A DNA stretch of 64,000 nucleotides from Lachnospiraceae bacterium. GTDB taxonomy: Bacteria; Bacillota; Clostridia; Lachnospirales; Lachnospiraceae. Below are positions 43,451 through 53,533 of this stretch, in pieces; positions within the stretch are counted from its first letter, which is position 1; each line of letters opens with the position of its first letter. A model generated the notes under the pieces. The model was given only the letters and a program-made list of their open reading frames with translations. It had not been told where the DNA came from and did no database searches. Both the position numbers and the translations under genes were made by a program. The stretch covers positions 12,477 through 76,476 of the forward strand of contig JAAUZK010000031.1 of assembly GCA_014804655.1 (NCBI GenBank), read 5' to 3'.

Positions 43451-45208
43451 TCACACCCCCTGAATATTGTATGCATGCATGAGCCGCTCATGAAGATTAC
43501 AGATGATCTCCGGCTTCTCAATTTTCGGAGCATCCGGATCCAAAAGCCATGTCTTGGCAAAATGCGTATCGCTGACCGAAAACATCGGTGGCTCCAGCAG
43601 TGTATCGATTTTCATGCAATATGGATTTCGGGGCGCAAACGCATCTCCCGTAATTTCATTATAAAGGGAAGGCGGTGTACCGGTAATGGAATATAGTTCG
43701 GTATCAGGCTCCGCCAACTGAGGCAGCGAGGACAATAATGCCCATGTATAAGGATGGCGCGGATCATAGAACACATCCTCTACCGTTCCCAGTTCTACAA
43801 TCTGTCCTCCATAAACCACTGCCACCCGGTCGGCAATATTTGCCACAACTCCCAGGTCATGCGTGATAAAGACGATCGTATAATTAAATTCTTTCTGCAA
43901 ATCCTTGATCAGCTGTAAAATCTGTGCCTGTATGGTCACATCCAGCGCAGTAGTCGGCTCATCACAAATCAGAATCTTCGGCTGGCATGAAAGCGCAATC
44001 GCGATAACAATACGCTGGCGCATACCGCCGGAATACTGGAAAGGATAATCATCGTAACGGGCAGCCGGATTCGGAATGCCTACTTTCTGCATCAAATCCA
44101 AAGCCTGCATCCTTGCCTGCGCTTCAGAGCAGTTCTGATGCTTTATAATAATGGAAGAAATCTGTTTTCCGATTGTAATAATAGGATTTAGGGATGTCAT
44201 GGGATCCTGAAAAACAGTAGCAATCTTCTTTCCGCGAACCTGTGCCCAGTCCTTGGGAAACTGCATATAAGCTAAATCCAAAATACAATAACCGATCAGT
44301 TCGCTATTCGTTTCGCTTACAAATTTTACCCTTGGTACAATGCCGTCGTAAATACCGTTATGCTGTGCCTCATCCTTCCAGTCGATTCCGAGTTTCATCG
44401 CGTCTTTGAAGGATTCCATCAATTGATTCATAACCTTTCTTCGGCGTATTAAATCGCCTCTGGCAACAGACAGATATATTTCTTTTGCCAGTTTCTCATT
44501 TCTGTCCAAAACATCCTTAGAGAGTTCTTTATGGATCAGCTTATCATATTTCTCCTTAAGTTCCGCTTCACGTCTGGCATACTGCGCATTATACTCCGTA
44601 TCATGCTCTGCAGCTTCTTTCTGCTTGAGGATTTTCTCTTTATTACGGGCTTCCAGCTCTTTGATCTGCGTATCCAGCCGGGAAATCTCCTCCTGTGCAG
44701 CCTTGATCTCTTCTTTGTCCCTGGAACGGTCCATCGCCGTCTTACGGTTATAAACCTCTGTCCGCTGGAACGTCAGATCTTTCAACTCTTTTTCTTGCGC
44801 CGCTCTCTCTTCTTCACTGAGTTCGTAACGATCTCTTTTCTCCGCTTCAAGGGCAAGAATCTCGCGATATACGGAAGCGCCCGGCTCCAGCTTTGAAAAA
44901 GTATCCAGTTTTTCCTTAATGGAAGCGATATTGCGGCGTGTTTTATCATTTAACTGTACGCGTGTATCTGCAAGCTCCTCATCATGGAATACAATATGTC
45001 CGTTGCTGACAAACCCGTTGGAATCCAGCATTCCGGCAAAAGTTTTAGTAAAAACGGATTTGCCCGAACCGGACTCTCCTACAATAGCAATCGACTCATT
45101 CTCATATATATCAAGGGATATCCCGCGAATCGCCTTCAAAATCCGCCCGCGGACACGGAATTTTACTTCCAGATCCCGGACAGACAACAGTACCTTTTTA
45201 TTTTCCAT
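43451..45208 (-). CDS. oppD: Oligopeptide ABC transporter ATPase OppD with coiled-coil insert
   Basis: 585 residues. Walker [15 protein letters not shown] lies near 40, but the Q-loop [12 protein letters not shown] is near 331, about 240 residues later than in normal OppD. The insert (about 80-310) is highly charged and helical ([31 protein letters not shown]), predicting a coiled coil inside the nucleotide-binding domain. All other motifs are intact: [29 protein letters not shown] and the Cys-containing C-terminal peptide-transporter domain. AGGAGG precedes the ATG. Confidence 0.92.
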   Translation of the reverse strand: MENKKVLLSVRDLEVKFRVRGRILKAIRGISLDIYENESIAIVGESGSGKSVFTKTFAGMLDSNGFVSNGHIVFHDEELADTRVQLNDKTRRNIASIKEKLDTFSKLEPGASVYREILALEAEKRDRYELSEEERAAQEKELKDLTFQRTEVYNRKTAMDRSRDKEEIKAAQEEISRLDTQIKELEARNKEKILKQKEAAEHDTEYNAQYARREAELKEKYDKLIHKELSKDVLDRNEKLAKEIYLSVARGDLIRRRKVMNQLMESFKDAMKLGIDWKDEAQHNGIYDGIVPRVKFVSETNSELIGYCILDLAYMQFPKDWAQVRGKKIATVFQDPMTSLNPIITIGKQISSIIIKHQNCSEAQARMQALDLMQKVGIPNPAARYDDYPFQYSGGMRQRIVIAIALSCQPKILICDEPTTALDVTIQAQILQLIKDLQKEFNYTIVFITHDLGVVANIADRVAVVYGGQIVELGTVEDVFYDPRHPYTWALLSSLPQLAEPDTELYSITGTPPSLYNEITGDAFAPRNPYCMKIDTLLEPPMFSVSDTHFAKTWLLDPDAPKIEKPEIICNLHERLMHAYNIQGV

Positions 45209-45218
45209 GCTCTACCTC

Positions 45219-46190
45219 CTACATATGCGTCCGAGGATCGGATGCATCACCCAGATTCTGTCCCACCACATACAGTACAATCGTGATGATAGAAACAACT
45301 GCTACAGGACCCCAGAATTCCAACTCCCAGCCCGGTGTCACCATGGCCGCCTCAGCCGCATAAATCAGACGTCCAAGAGACATCTCACTCATGCCCATTC
45401 CGATGTAAGCTAAGAACACTTCATAGGAGATATAGGACGGAAGCTCCGTTGCAAGCAAAGTTACGATCACCGATGTCATAAAAGGCAGAATATTTTTTAT
45501 GGCAATCTTTATCGTGGAAGTACCCAGACATCTGGACGCCAGATTATATTCCCTGTCACGGATGATCAGTACCTGTGTACGGATAAAATACGCTATGCTC
45601 AGCCATCCGACGATCGTAAGTGCAAACACCATCGTCCAGAAAGTAGGCGAAAACAGCATGGAAAGCACGGATATGATCAGAATCAATGGTACATTTCCGA
45701 TAATATTGTAAACCTCTGTCATGATGATATCCACTTTCTTGGAAAATCCCCACACCGCTCCCAACAATACGCCGATGGTCATATTGATGGCCGCGCACAA
45801 AAATGCCAAAGAAATTGAAATCTTCGCCCCGTTCCAGACTGCTTCAAAGGTCGGCTCTCCGGACGCTCCCGAACCGAGAATCCATTTCAAACCGAAGCCA
45901 AAATGTTCGAACGCGCCGCTGGGGGAGAGATGCTTAGCTCCGGTATCCAGCAGGTTGGCATAAGGATCATAATCCGTCACCGTAGGATATATGTATGCAA
46001 ATGCAATTACAAACAACAGAAGACTCAAAATAACAATATTCACTTTGTTCCGGAAAAACACACGGAACACCGACTTCCAGTAGGAATACCTCGGCGCTGC
46101 TATTTTTTCCGACTCCGTATCACTATGTGCCACACGGCTGAACAACTCTTCTTTACTTAAGCCGGTCTTACTTTTCAATTCTTCATACAT
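45219..46190 (-). CDS. oppC: Oligopeptide ABC transporter permease OppC
   Basis: 323 residues. A cytoplasmic N-terminal segment of about 40 residues, one helix (VNIVILSLLLFVIAFAYI), an outside loop, then five helices. The ATPase-contacting loop is LASRCLGTSTIKIAIKNILPFM. The loop usually reading GTDxxGRD before helix 2 is here WILGSGASGEPTFEAVWNGA. The ATG at 46190 lies 6 bases after the oppB stop, with AGGTGATAGGA serving as ribosome site. Confidence 0.93.
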   Translation of the reverse strand: MYEELKSKTGLSKEELFSRVAHSDTESEKIAAPRYSYWKSVFRVFFRNKVNIVILSLLLFVIAFAYIYPTVTDYDPYANLLDTGAKHLSPSGAFEHFGFGLKWILGSGASGEPTFEAVWNGAKISISLAFLCAAINMTIGVLLGAVWGFSKKVDIIMTEVYNIIGNVPLILIISVLSMLFSPTFWTMVFALTIVGWLSIAYFIRTQVLIIRDREYNLASRCLGTSTIKIAIKNILPFMTSVIVTLLATELPSYISYEVFLAYIGMGMSEMSLGRLIYAAEAAMVTPGWELEFWGPVAVVSIITIVLYVVGQNLGDASDPRTHM

Positions 46191-46195
46191 TCCTA

Positions 46196-47776
46196 TCACC
46201 TGCCTTTCGATGTAAATGAAATCCGAGGGTCTACACTGGCTATCAAAATATCTCCCAGAATAATGGAAGTTACCGTCAACAGCGCATAGAACAAGGCAAC
46301 GCCCACAATGACGCCGTTATCGTACTTGTTGATAGCCTGAGTCAGCAGATTACCTGCACCGGGAACAGCGTACACACGCTCGGTGATAATTGCTCCTACC
46401 ATAGCAGTCAGGATACTTCCTGGAATACCATGGACAAGAGGGATCGCAGCATTCTTCCAGATATGCTTCGTAAAGATTTCTGTCTCGCTTAATCCTCCTG
46501 ATCTGGCAAACTTCACATAATCGCTGTTCATCTGGTCGATCATGTAACGCCGCATCCATTTCATCAGACTACCGACGCTGGGCAGTGTCAGAGATATAAT
46601 GGGCATGATGAACATAAGCTTACTGGATGAATCCATATCAAACAATGTAGGTAGTTTGAATACGCTTCCGCCAATCGCTTTAAACAGGAAAATATATGCC
46701 AGTGGAGGCACTGCTATAATGAATATAATATATAATGTGCCGATTTTATCCAAAATGCCGTTCTTGAACCGTGCCATTAATATTCCAATCGGAAGGCCGA
46801 GAACATAGGCAATTATAGTCGATATAATACCGATCACAAAGGAATATCCCAGTTTTGACATGCTTCTTTTATGTGTAATCGTATTTGTGTAATCATCCGT
46901 AAACCGTGCTGCATACATATCGCTCATCTCCAGAGATCCTTCCGCATATGTTGCGGTATGCAGATCATCGGCGCTTTGCTCAACATGCCCTGTGGGATAA
47001 CTCACAGTACCCAGCACATAGCTACCCTGGGATGCAGTCATTGTTTCAAACACATCAACGCCACGGTTAACAGTGTAAGATTCTCCCAGATTCAGCGTCA
47101 GGAAATTCTGATGGAAATAAGGGAATTTTTTGTCGAAATACATTAAGTATTTATGTTTCGTACCGTTTCCAATAATAGCAGGTGAAAATTTATCCCCGCC
47201 GTAAAGCGGGTCATAGAGCGTAAATGTCAGTTTACGTTCTCCAATATCCGTATATTCATCCACATAATGAATGTTATCAAGGAAAAACATTCCCGTAAAA
47301 TAAGAAACAACACGGGTATACAAAGGTTTATCCCTGGTAGCAAATAAAGCTGCCTGCCCACCGTCCTTCACCCGGCCATTTGTCTTTTTATCCGCATCCA
47401 GACGTACAATGGTATACCCCTGGCTTTCATATTCTTCCGTAAATTTCTGAATATATTCGGCCGCGATCTCTTTATCCTTTTCCGGCGTCTGCCCGATAAG
47501 CGCCGCATCGCTTCTGTTTTCTTCGTCAAGTTCTCCTCTTTTTACCAACATGGTAATATAGTCCGAATAATTCACATAGTCCACATAACCAAACGCCTGA
47601 TACCGGGTTTGTTCATATGTAATTCTCGCATTACTCTGCGTCTTGGTGTAATTGCTGTCACCGGCAAAGATATTGCCTCTGTCCATCAAAGAGTAGACAA
47701 GTATCATGATAAGAATTACCACACAGATTGCAGAGAGTGTTCCCTTTATAATTCGCTGCACTATATATTTTGCCAC
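46196..47776 (-). CDS. oppB: Oligopeptide ABC transporter permease OppB with large external insert
   Basis: 526 residues, against about 310 in classical OppB. After helix 1 (GTLSAICVVILIMILVYSL) comes a hydrophilic stretch of about 245 residues (YTKTQSNARITYEQ ... SMSKLGYS) that should lie outside the membrane, before the usual five helices. The ATPase-contacting loop is YVKFARSGGLSETEIFTKHIWKN. The external domain may help dock the binding protein or select peptides. The GTG at 47776 is chosen because GGAGGG lies 8 bases before it. Confidence 0.92.
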   Translation of the reverse strand: MAKYIVQRIIKGTLSAICVVILIMILVYSLMDRGNIFAGDSNYTKTQSNARITYEQTRYQAFGYVDYVNYSDYITMLVKRGELDEENRSDAALIGQTPEKDKEIAAEYIQKFTEEYESQGYTIVRLDADKKTNGRVKDGGQAALFATRDKPLYTRVVSYFTGMFFLDNIHYVDEYTDIGERKLTFTLYDPLYGGDKFSPAIIGNGTKHKYLMYFDKKFPYFHQNFLTLNLGESYTVNRGVDVFETMTASQGSYVLGTVSYPTGHVEQSADDLHTATYAEGSLEMSDMYAARFTDDYTNTITHKRSMSKLGYSFVIGIISTIIAYVLGLPIGILMARFKNGILDKIGTLYIIFIIAVPPLAYIFLFKAIGGSVFKLPTLFDMDSSSKLMFIMPIISLTLPSVGSLMKWMRRYMIDQMNSDYVKFARSGGLSETEIFTKHIWKNAAIPLVHGIPGSILTAMVGAIITERVYAVPGAGNLLTQAINKYDNGVIVGVALFYALLTVTSIILGDILIASVDPRISFTSKGR

Positions 47777-47883
47777 TTTCCTATCCCTCCATGAAATGCC
47801 CTTCCCTATTCTATACAAGGAAGTGCGGAGAAGTAAGACTCCCCCGCACCTCCATCAGTGCTTTCAATTTTCACTGCTGTATC

Positions 47884-50169
47884 TTAATACAATCCGATAT
47901 TCTTACACATATAACCATAAGGCTGAATCGTATCAAGGTAGGTCTGCGCATCACCATAGTCAGGACCCCAGCCGCTGGTACCGGGAGCAGCGTCAAAGTT
48001 TGCTTCATTACCGTTGCTGATACGGTAATAGGAATAGGTATAGTTGGTCTGATCATCAAATTCAACCAGGTTCACAATTACCTTTCCGCCAAGTGACTTC
48101 TCAATTGACTGCTTGTATGCATTAGCCCTGTTAGAATAATATTCTGCGAAAGAACCGCAAGGAATATCAATATAAACCGGATTCTCTGCGGAAACCTCTA
48201 CACCAACTTCTGCCAGTTCCGCGATCGCAGTATCCAGGAATGCTGCTGCGTTGCTTTCATTGTACCAGCCATCAAAACCGTCACCGGAACCTACGCCGTC
48301 ATCAGCTGACGGATCCCATACAGTAAGCGGTATTTCATCTGCATCCAACTGTGCCTGCATAACCTCACCGTAGTAGGTGCCTGCTTTGAAAGTAACGCTC
48401 TCGCCATTGATATCAACCGTTGTATCATTAGCAAGGCTCTGGAATGTACCGGGTACATAGGAATTTCTAAGGCTGGCATACTTCAGATCCTCACCTACGC
48501 TCGTTGCGTTAAAGGCGCCTCTGTCAAATGCCATTGCCAAAGCAAGACGGAAATTCTGGTTGCTCAAGGCTTCTCTTGTCTTAGCTTTATCTTCGTCTGT
48601 CTGAGGGGAAATACCTACCGTATCGTCATTGTAATTCGTCCATGATGCACGGTTAACGTTTACCCAGCCGCAGAAGGTTGTACCGTCAGTAGCGGATACA
48701 TAATTATACAGATCGAAATATGTCTCAGTCTCTCCATCCGGAATATCCTGCTGTGCCTGTACCAGTGCGGAAGAGTTAAATCCACATGCAGAACAATTAT
48801 TATCCTTCGTATCGTTATACATACGGAGCGGATCCGAACCGTCGTTATAATAAATATTTATATTCGGAGTATTAACTGCGTCTGCATTCCAGTATGCAGG
48901 GTTTGCTTTGTAGCTGGTAACATTATTCTCCGTGTAGTTGGTAACCAGATAAGGACCGCAGTATGCAATGTGGCTGGGGTCAGTACCGTAATTACCGGGT
49001 GTATATTCATCGCCTTCCGCTGAGAATGTACCGCCCTGTGACTTATAGAAGGAACGGTTCAGCGGAGCAAAACAGCCATAACCCATCATGGATATAAATG
49101 CCGGGAACGGAGCTTCCAGTGTGTATACAAGAGTATAATCATCTACAGCTTCAACACCTACTTCTGAGAAATCTGAAATCTCGCCGTTTACCCATGCGTC
49201 ATAATTCTTGATTCCACAACCGTCTGTGGTGGTCATAAGATATCCAAGTTCACCGTCATTATCAGCCACGTGCTGCATGGAAGCAACCCAGTCGTCTGCT
49301 GTTACTTCGCCGACTTCACGCCCCTGCTGGTCTACCCATTTCACACCCGGGCGGATATGGAAAGTATAAGTCAGACCGTCATCGGAAACCTCATAGCTCT
49401 CAGCCAGAGCAGGCTGCTGCTCATTCAAAGCATCATATTCCAGCAATCCTGAATAAGTACATGAAATAAAGTAAGAATCACTGGTCATGCTGGTAGCGAT
49501 AACATCCCATGTTACCAGCTGATAGCTGATCTCATAGTTATATGTGTCATTTAGTGTGTAACCTTTCTCATCTAGAAAAGCCTTTGCGTTAGCGAACCAT
49601 TCGTCTGCAGTCTCGCTCTCTCCCCATATGGAAACCAGTTCTGCTCTGTCTTCTGAATGGAGTAGTTCGTTGGTAACCAGATAAGTATACCACTTATACT
49701 CATCCAGACCCCAGAGAGTTGTTGTTCCGGTACGAGGTACGATACGGGTCATAGCATATCCACCCCCATTACTCTGAACAGGCTGGAACACACCGGACTC
49801 TAACAGTTTCGCTTCAGCGACAGCCATCAATGCCATACGCTTATCCAAATCTGTAACCTCTTCTTTTGCCACCTGATAGTATTCATTGAATTCGCCCAGG
49901 TTGTAGTCATACAGCGCATCAGACTTTTCATCATAGTCCATTGCGTCAATAGCCTCCCAATCCGGTCCCACATAACCATCTGATTCAGCTGTGTCTGTCT
50001 CTCCTTCACTTTCGCTGCCGTCGGTAGATTCATCGACTTCATTTGTACTGCTGTCGGTAGCCGGAGCATCATTGGTTGTTCCGCCGCCATTACCACAGGC
50101 AGACAGTCCAAATACCATAGACGCTGACAGAAGAACCGCCAGCAATTTCTGAACTTTGTTCTTTTTCAT
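47884..50169 (-). CDS. oppA: Oligopeptide-binding lipoprotein OppA
   Basis: 761 residues, a family 5 solute-binding protein and longer than most (about 540-600). Signal and lipobox VFGLSACGN; an acidic Ser/Glu linker to about 70. Family marks include LAESYEVSDDGLTYTFHIRPGVKWVDQQGREV, DYTLVYTLEAPFPAFISMMGYGCFAPLN and the C-terminal WGPDYGDAQTYLDTI. It captures peptides outside the cell for OppBCDF. GAGAGGAG precedes the ATG; a consensus promoter is 170 bases upstream. First gene of the opp operon. Confidence 0.94.
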   Translation of the reverse strand: MKKNKVQKLLAVLLSASMVFGLSACGNGGGTTNDAPATDSSTNEVDESTDGSESEGETDTAESDGYVGPDWEAIDAMDYDEKSDALYDYNLGEFNEYYQVAKEEVTDLDKRMALMAVAEAKLLESGVFQPVQSNGGGYAMTRIVPRTGTTTLWGLDEYKWYTYLVTNELLHSEDRAELVSIWGESETADEWFANAKAFLDEKGYTLNDTYNYEISYQLVTWDVIATSMTSDSYFISCTYSGLLEYDALNEQQPALAESYEVSDDGLTYTFHIRPGVKWVDQQGREVGEVTADDWVASMQHVADNDGELGYLMTTTDGCGIKNYDAWVNGEISDFSEVGVEAVDDYTLVYTLEAPFPAFISMMGYGCFAPLNRSFYKSQGGTFSAEGDEYTPGNYGTDPSHIAYCGPYLVTNYTENNVTSYKANPAYWNADAVNTPNINIYYNDGSDPLRMYNDTKDNNCSACGFNSSALVQAQQDIPDGETETYFDLYNYVSATDGTTFCGWVNVNRASWTNYNDDTVGISPQTDEDKAKTREALSNQNFRLALAMAFDRGAFNATSVGEDLKYASLRNSYVPGTFQSLANDTTVDINGESVTFKAGTYYGEVMQAQLDADEIPLTVWDPSADDGVGSGDGFDGWYNESNAAAFLDTAIAELAEVGVEVSAENPVYIDIPCGSFAEYYSNRANAYKQSIEKSLGGKVIVNLVEFDDQTNYTYSYYRISNGNEANFDAAPGTSGWGPDYGDAQTYLDTIQPYGYMCKNIGLY

Positions 50170-50337
50170 TTTTTTCTCCTCTCATTAAATTTGTACATAC
50201 TTTTGCACTTTATTGCTTTAAACTGTTACAATCAACAAAAAAGGATAGAATAGAAATAACAGATCTACTCGTCCCTTGTGTGCATGTATACACTAAAACA
50301 ACAAAGTGTAATATGCAATTACATTACAGCACCATAT

Positions 50338-50366
50338 ATTGTACTGTATGCCACATTAAATGTCAA
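50338..50366 (-). promoter_or_regulatory. Promoter of the opp operon
   Basis: Minus strand: TTGACA (50361-50366), 17 bases, TACAAT (50338-50343). The long untranslated leader of about 160 bases up to oppA could hold regulation, but no known riboswitch was recognised. The rest of 50170-50541 shows no gene. Confidence 0.75.
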
Positions 50367-50541
50367 TGAATAAAACCATTTTAAACACGGAAAGCGGCAA
50401 TTAATCTGATTAAACGGTATAAAGAAAGAGCAGGGTCAAAGCGCGCTATGTCTAAAATTATGTTTGACTGTCTGCTCAATCCTTCCGCAACATAAGCATG
50501 ATCGTCAGAGGAATTAACGGCATCCGTATTTCAAAACGAAC

Positions 50542-52257
50542 TTACTTCGCCCACGAAAGCGCCTCCTCCAGACTTCCTGCGCCCAGAATATTCAACATGA
50601 ATTTCGTATATTCCTTCCCCTGATCCGTGTCGATATTTTTGTATACGTCGCAGATATACTTGGGCGTGTGATCCATTTCATAGATACCGAACGAAAGTCC
50701 CTGTTTAACTTCTTCCAGCGCATCGGTCTGCCTGTTCATTATGAATGCATCCACATAAGGGTTGTCCTCAATGATATAATAGCAGTACGCAAAAGCAGCC
50801 GCCTGCAGTTTTTCGCCGGAGGCAGAAGTAAAACCAAGTTCCGTGACTGTAATACTCCGTACATTTCCGTTCCGGTCAAGATATTCTTCCTGCCTTAAGA
50901 AATCCGTCACCGTGCTTAAATTCATCAGCGTAAGGACAGGAGCATCCGGCGTCTTGTCATAATTCTCCGTCCAGTAGTTTACTTTGGTGAGTGGATTCGG
51001 GTACGGATGGATCGCCAGCCCCCAATCGTAATTTCCTTTCTGCCCGGCCATCTCATTGACCGCCGCCACGACCTCTTTCGCATTGAAGTATTTCTCGTCA
51101 TTCCCTCTGTTGCTGTTCCAGTCGTGATCTATGCTGAAATACACTTTGGCATCGGCATAGTTACTCTTCGCCGCATAATAGAAGATACGCAGCGCCTTCT
51201 CAAATTCGGCAGCGTATAACATAATGTCATCCGTGTCCATATAATTCCAGACTTTATATTGATTGATTTCATTGGCAATGACCCAGTTCGATACAAGTCC
51301 GTGTTCCTTGCCGGAATAGCGCTCCGTCAGAAAGGACGCGATCGCTTCCAGACAATTGATTCCTTCCTGGTTGGCGGTATTAAAAGCATAGTAATATGCG
51401 CCCGCTTCTTTATTGTCTGACAACGGATGGATCAACTCCGGATACGTTTCATTCCAGTCATTTAAGATGATCGCCGTGGAATTCATCCCCTGGCTTGTCA
51501 GGTAGGAAAAAAGGTAGTCATAGCCGTTGATGGCAGCACCGTTAAACAGATATGTCTCCCCCTGATATTCATAAGAGATCGTGGGAAAAGTTTGATCAGT
51601 GGTTTCTCCCATAATAATGGAAAGGGGAATATTGTAAATCGCATACTGCACCCCTAAATCCGTCAGTAGAGAAGTCTCCAGCATCTGCGGGTCTAAGAGC
51701 AGTCCTTTTTTGGACTTAGGCTGCGGGCAGTCTTCTATCGTATCCGCCAGCATTTCCGGATTGCTGATGCAGATACCCGCGGACAGCGGCATATATTCTC
51801 CGTTCAGAAGCAGGGCCGGAACGAACTGTTTAAAAAGATATTCATCCTGATATGCACACTCCAGTCTGCACTCTGTGGATTTTCTCTGACTCGCGATCGG
51901 TTCCCGCTTAAGCTCTTCGGTAAAAGTACACTCTTCATATGTTTCAAAAGCAAACAGATAAACCATGGCATCATCGCTCTTCGGAATATCCGGCATGGTG
52001 AGCGTAAGCGACAGTGTCTTCTTATCACTCTGCAAGGAGCAATCCGTAATCTTACCGTACAGTGCAAGCTGCAGCCGTGACATGGTAACGTTTCCTTCCG
52101 TCAGTTCTCTCTCGATCTCTTCTTCCGTTTTTCCCGACTGCCACGATACGCTGTCAGAGACCGCAGGTGTCTTCTCTCCACATCCCGATAACAGGAGCAG
52201 AAAACCGGAAAGAAGCAGTACAACAAATACATATGGATTATAGCTGGATTTCATCAT
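50542..52257 (-). CDS. DUF5722 lipoprotein, glycoside-hydrolase-like
   Basis: About 571 residues. Signal VVLLLSGFLLLLSGC is a lipobox. A beta-sandwich-like region (about 70-190) precedes a TIM-barrel-like domain recognisable as DUF5722. Two Glu sit where clan A glycosidases have acid/base and nucleophile: VSNWVIANEINQYK and SITVTELGFTS, with AIHPYPNPL between them. A surface glycan hydrolase is plausible but unproven. The start ATG at 52257 overlaps the BMP gene stop as ATGA, so both are made together. Substrate unknown. Confidence 0.7.
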   Translation of the reverse strand: MMKSSYNPYVFVVLLLSGFLLLLSGCGEKTPAVSDSVSWQSGKTEEEIERELTEGNVTMSRLQLALYGKITDCSLQSDKKTLSLTLTMPDIPKSDDAMVYLFAFETYEECTFTEELKREPIASQRKSTECRLECAYQDEYLFKQFVPALLLNGEYMPLSAGICISNPEMLADTIEDCPQPKSKKGLLLDPQMLETSLLTDLGVQYAIYNIPLSIIMGETTDQTFPTISYEYQGETYLFNGAAINGYDYLFSYLTSQGMNSTAIILNDWNETYPELIHPLSDNKEAGAYYYAFNTANQEGINCLEAIASFLTERYSGKEHGLVSNWVIANEINQYKVWNYMDTDDIMLYAAEFEKALRIFYYAAKSNYADAKVYFSIDHDWNSNRGNDEKYFNAKEVVAAVNEMAGQKGNYDWGLAIHPYPNPLTKVNYWTENYDKTPDAPVLTLMNLSTVTDFLRQEEYLDRNGNVRSITVTELGFTSASGEKLQAAAFAYCYYIIEDNPYVDAFIMNRQTDALEEVKQGLSFGIYEMDHTPKYICDVYKNIDTDQGKEYTKFMLNILGAGSLEEALSWAK

Positions 52258-53474
52258 TTTTCCGGTATCCAAAGGTCTTCCTCCTGCTGTTCATGCCAAA
52301 TAACCGAAACGGTCGTCTCCGGCTGCGTATCTATGTCGTCTGATACTTGAATGTCACCGCTCTTTAGGCCGGCGATCACATGTAAATAGTCACTCATTGC
52401 CGCCGACTGAAAGCGCCATGCAGCACCATACACGGGCAGACGGACGCATTTTTCTTTCGCGCCGTAGGAAATCACACTGCCCGCAATTTCTTTAGGCCAG
52501 CTCCTTCCGCTGGCAAAAAACTCATCCAGCGCATCGATCACGGAAGAATCAATCCCTTTCATTGCGGAAGTTAAGATCAGTTCGGAAATATCGCTCTGGT
52601 CTACGTCCGCCCCGATCAACTTTCCGCCGCAGGACTCCGCGGATAACAATACCGACTGATACAACGAACCGCCGCAGGCGAAAATAACCTCCGTGCCCGC
52701 CTCGTACCACTCGCGGGAGGTCTCCTCAATCTGCTCATCTGGCAGAAAAGTGCCCGCATACCAATACTCTACGCTGATATCATCACTGTTGTCCAAATGG
52801 GCTGCCGCCGCATCGATTCCCTGCAGATAACCGTATCCATACCGCTCCACAGAGGGAAGCTGTTCCCCTCCGATAAATCCCAGCTTGGTGTAGCCATCCA
52901 AAACCGCCATATATCCGGCCAGATATCCTGCCTCCTCCTCCCGGTACGTAATACAGTGGACATTGGGTGCAATGGCAACCGCATTGCCCTCGGCATCTTT
53001 TGGCACGCCGTCTAACAACAGGAAAAACACATCGTCGTATTCATTTTGCATCCGCCCAACCGTCCCTTCAAAATGGCTGCCGGCACATATGACAAGTGCC
53101 GCATCATTCTGAATCGCCGTGGTTACGGCTTTCTCATAGGATTCCTGCGTGTCATCGTCGGCACTGTAGTAAGAATAAGAGACCTCCGCTGCATCGGCAT
53201 AGGTCTGCGCACCGTTAAGCGCCGCCTGGTTGAAACCGCTGTCCATGGCGGAACTTGCATCGATCACCAACGCAACCTGTCCGCCTGCGATCTGACAGTT
53301 ACTCACCGTAGTCTGTTCCGGTTCCATCTCCGGTTCTTTCTCAGACGTATTGTCCTCCTGCGCCGGTCTCTCAGTCGCTACAGGTTCCTCTGTAATCTCA
53401 TCGTTTTTCCCACAGCCTGCGGATAACATACCGACTGCTGCAGCCAGGCCGAAAATTGTTAATCGTTTTCTCAT
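52254..53474 (-). CDS. BMP/PnrA-type substrate-binding lipoprotein
   Basis: 406 residues. Lipobox MLSAGCGK, then an acidic Glu/Pro/Thr linker to about 60. The binding fold resembles basic membrane protein (BMP/PnrA/Med) lipoproteins: VALVIDASSAMDSGFNQAALNGAQTY, LVICAGSHFEGTVG, EEAGYLAGYMAVLDGYTKLGFIGGEQLPSVERYGYGYLQG. Relatives bind nucleosides for ABC import, or sense. No permease or ATPase is next to it; instead it is translationally coupled to the DUF5722 lipoprotein, suggesting a capture or sensing role with it. GAGGTGG precedes the ATG. Confidence 0.82.
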   Translation of the reverse strand: MRKRLTIFGLAAAVGMLSAGCGKNDEITEEPVATERPAQEDNTSEKEPEMEPEQTTVSNCQIAGGQVALVIDASSAMDSGFNQAALNGAQTYADAAEVSYSYYSADDDTQESYEKAVTTAIQNDAALVICAGSHFEGTVGRMQNEYDDVFFLLLDGVPKDAEGNAVAIAPNVHCITYREEEAGYLAGYMAVLDGYTKLGFIGGEQLPSVERYGYGYLQGIDAAAAHLDNSDDISVEYWYAGTFLPDEQIEETSREWYEAGTEVIFACGGSLYQSVLLSAESCGGKLIGADVDQSDISELILTSAMKGIDSSVIDALDEFFASGRSWPKEIAGSVISYGAKEKCVRLPVYGAAWRFQSAAMSDYLHVIAGLKSGDIQVSDDIDTQPETTVSVIWHEQQEEDLWIPEK

Positions 53475-53533
53475 ATTCCACCTCTTCTTCTATCATAAAT
53501 CTATCGTTGATAGAAAACTCACGCCGGAACTTT

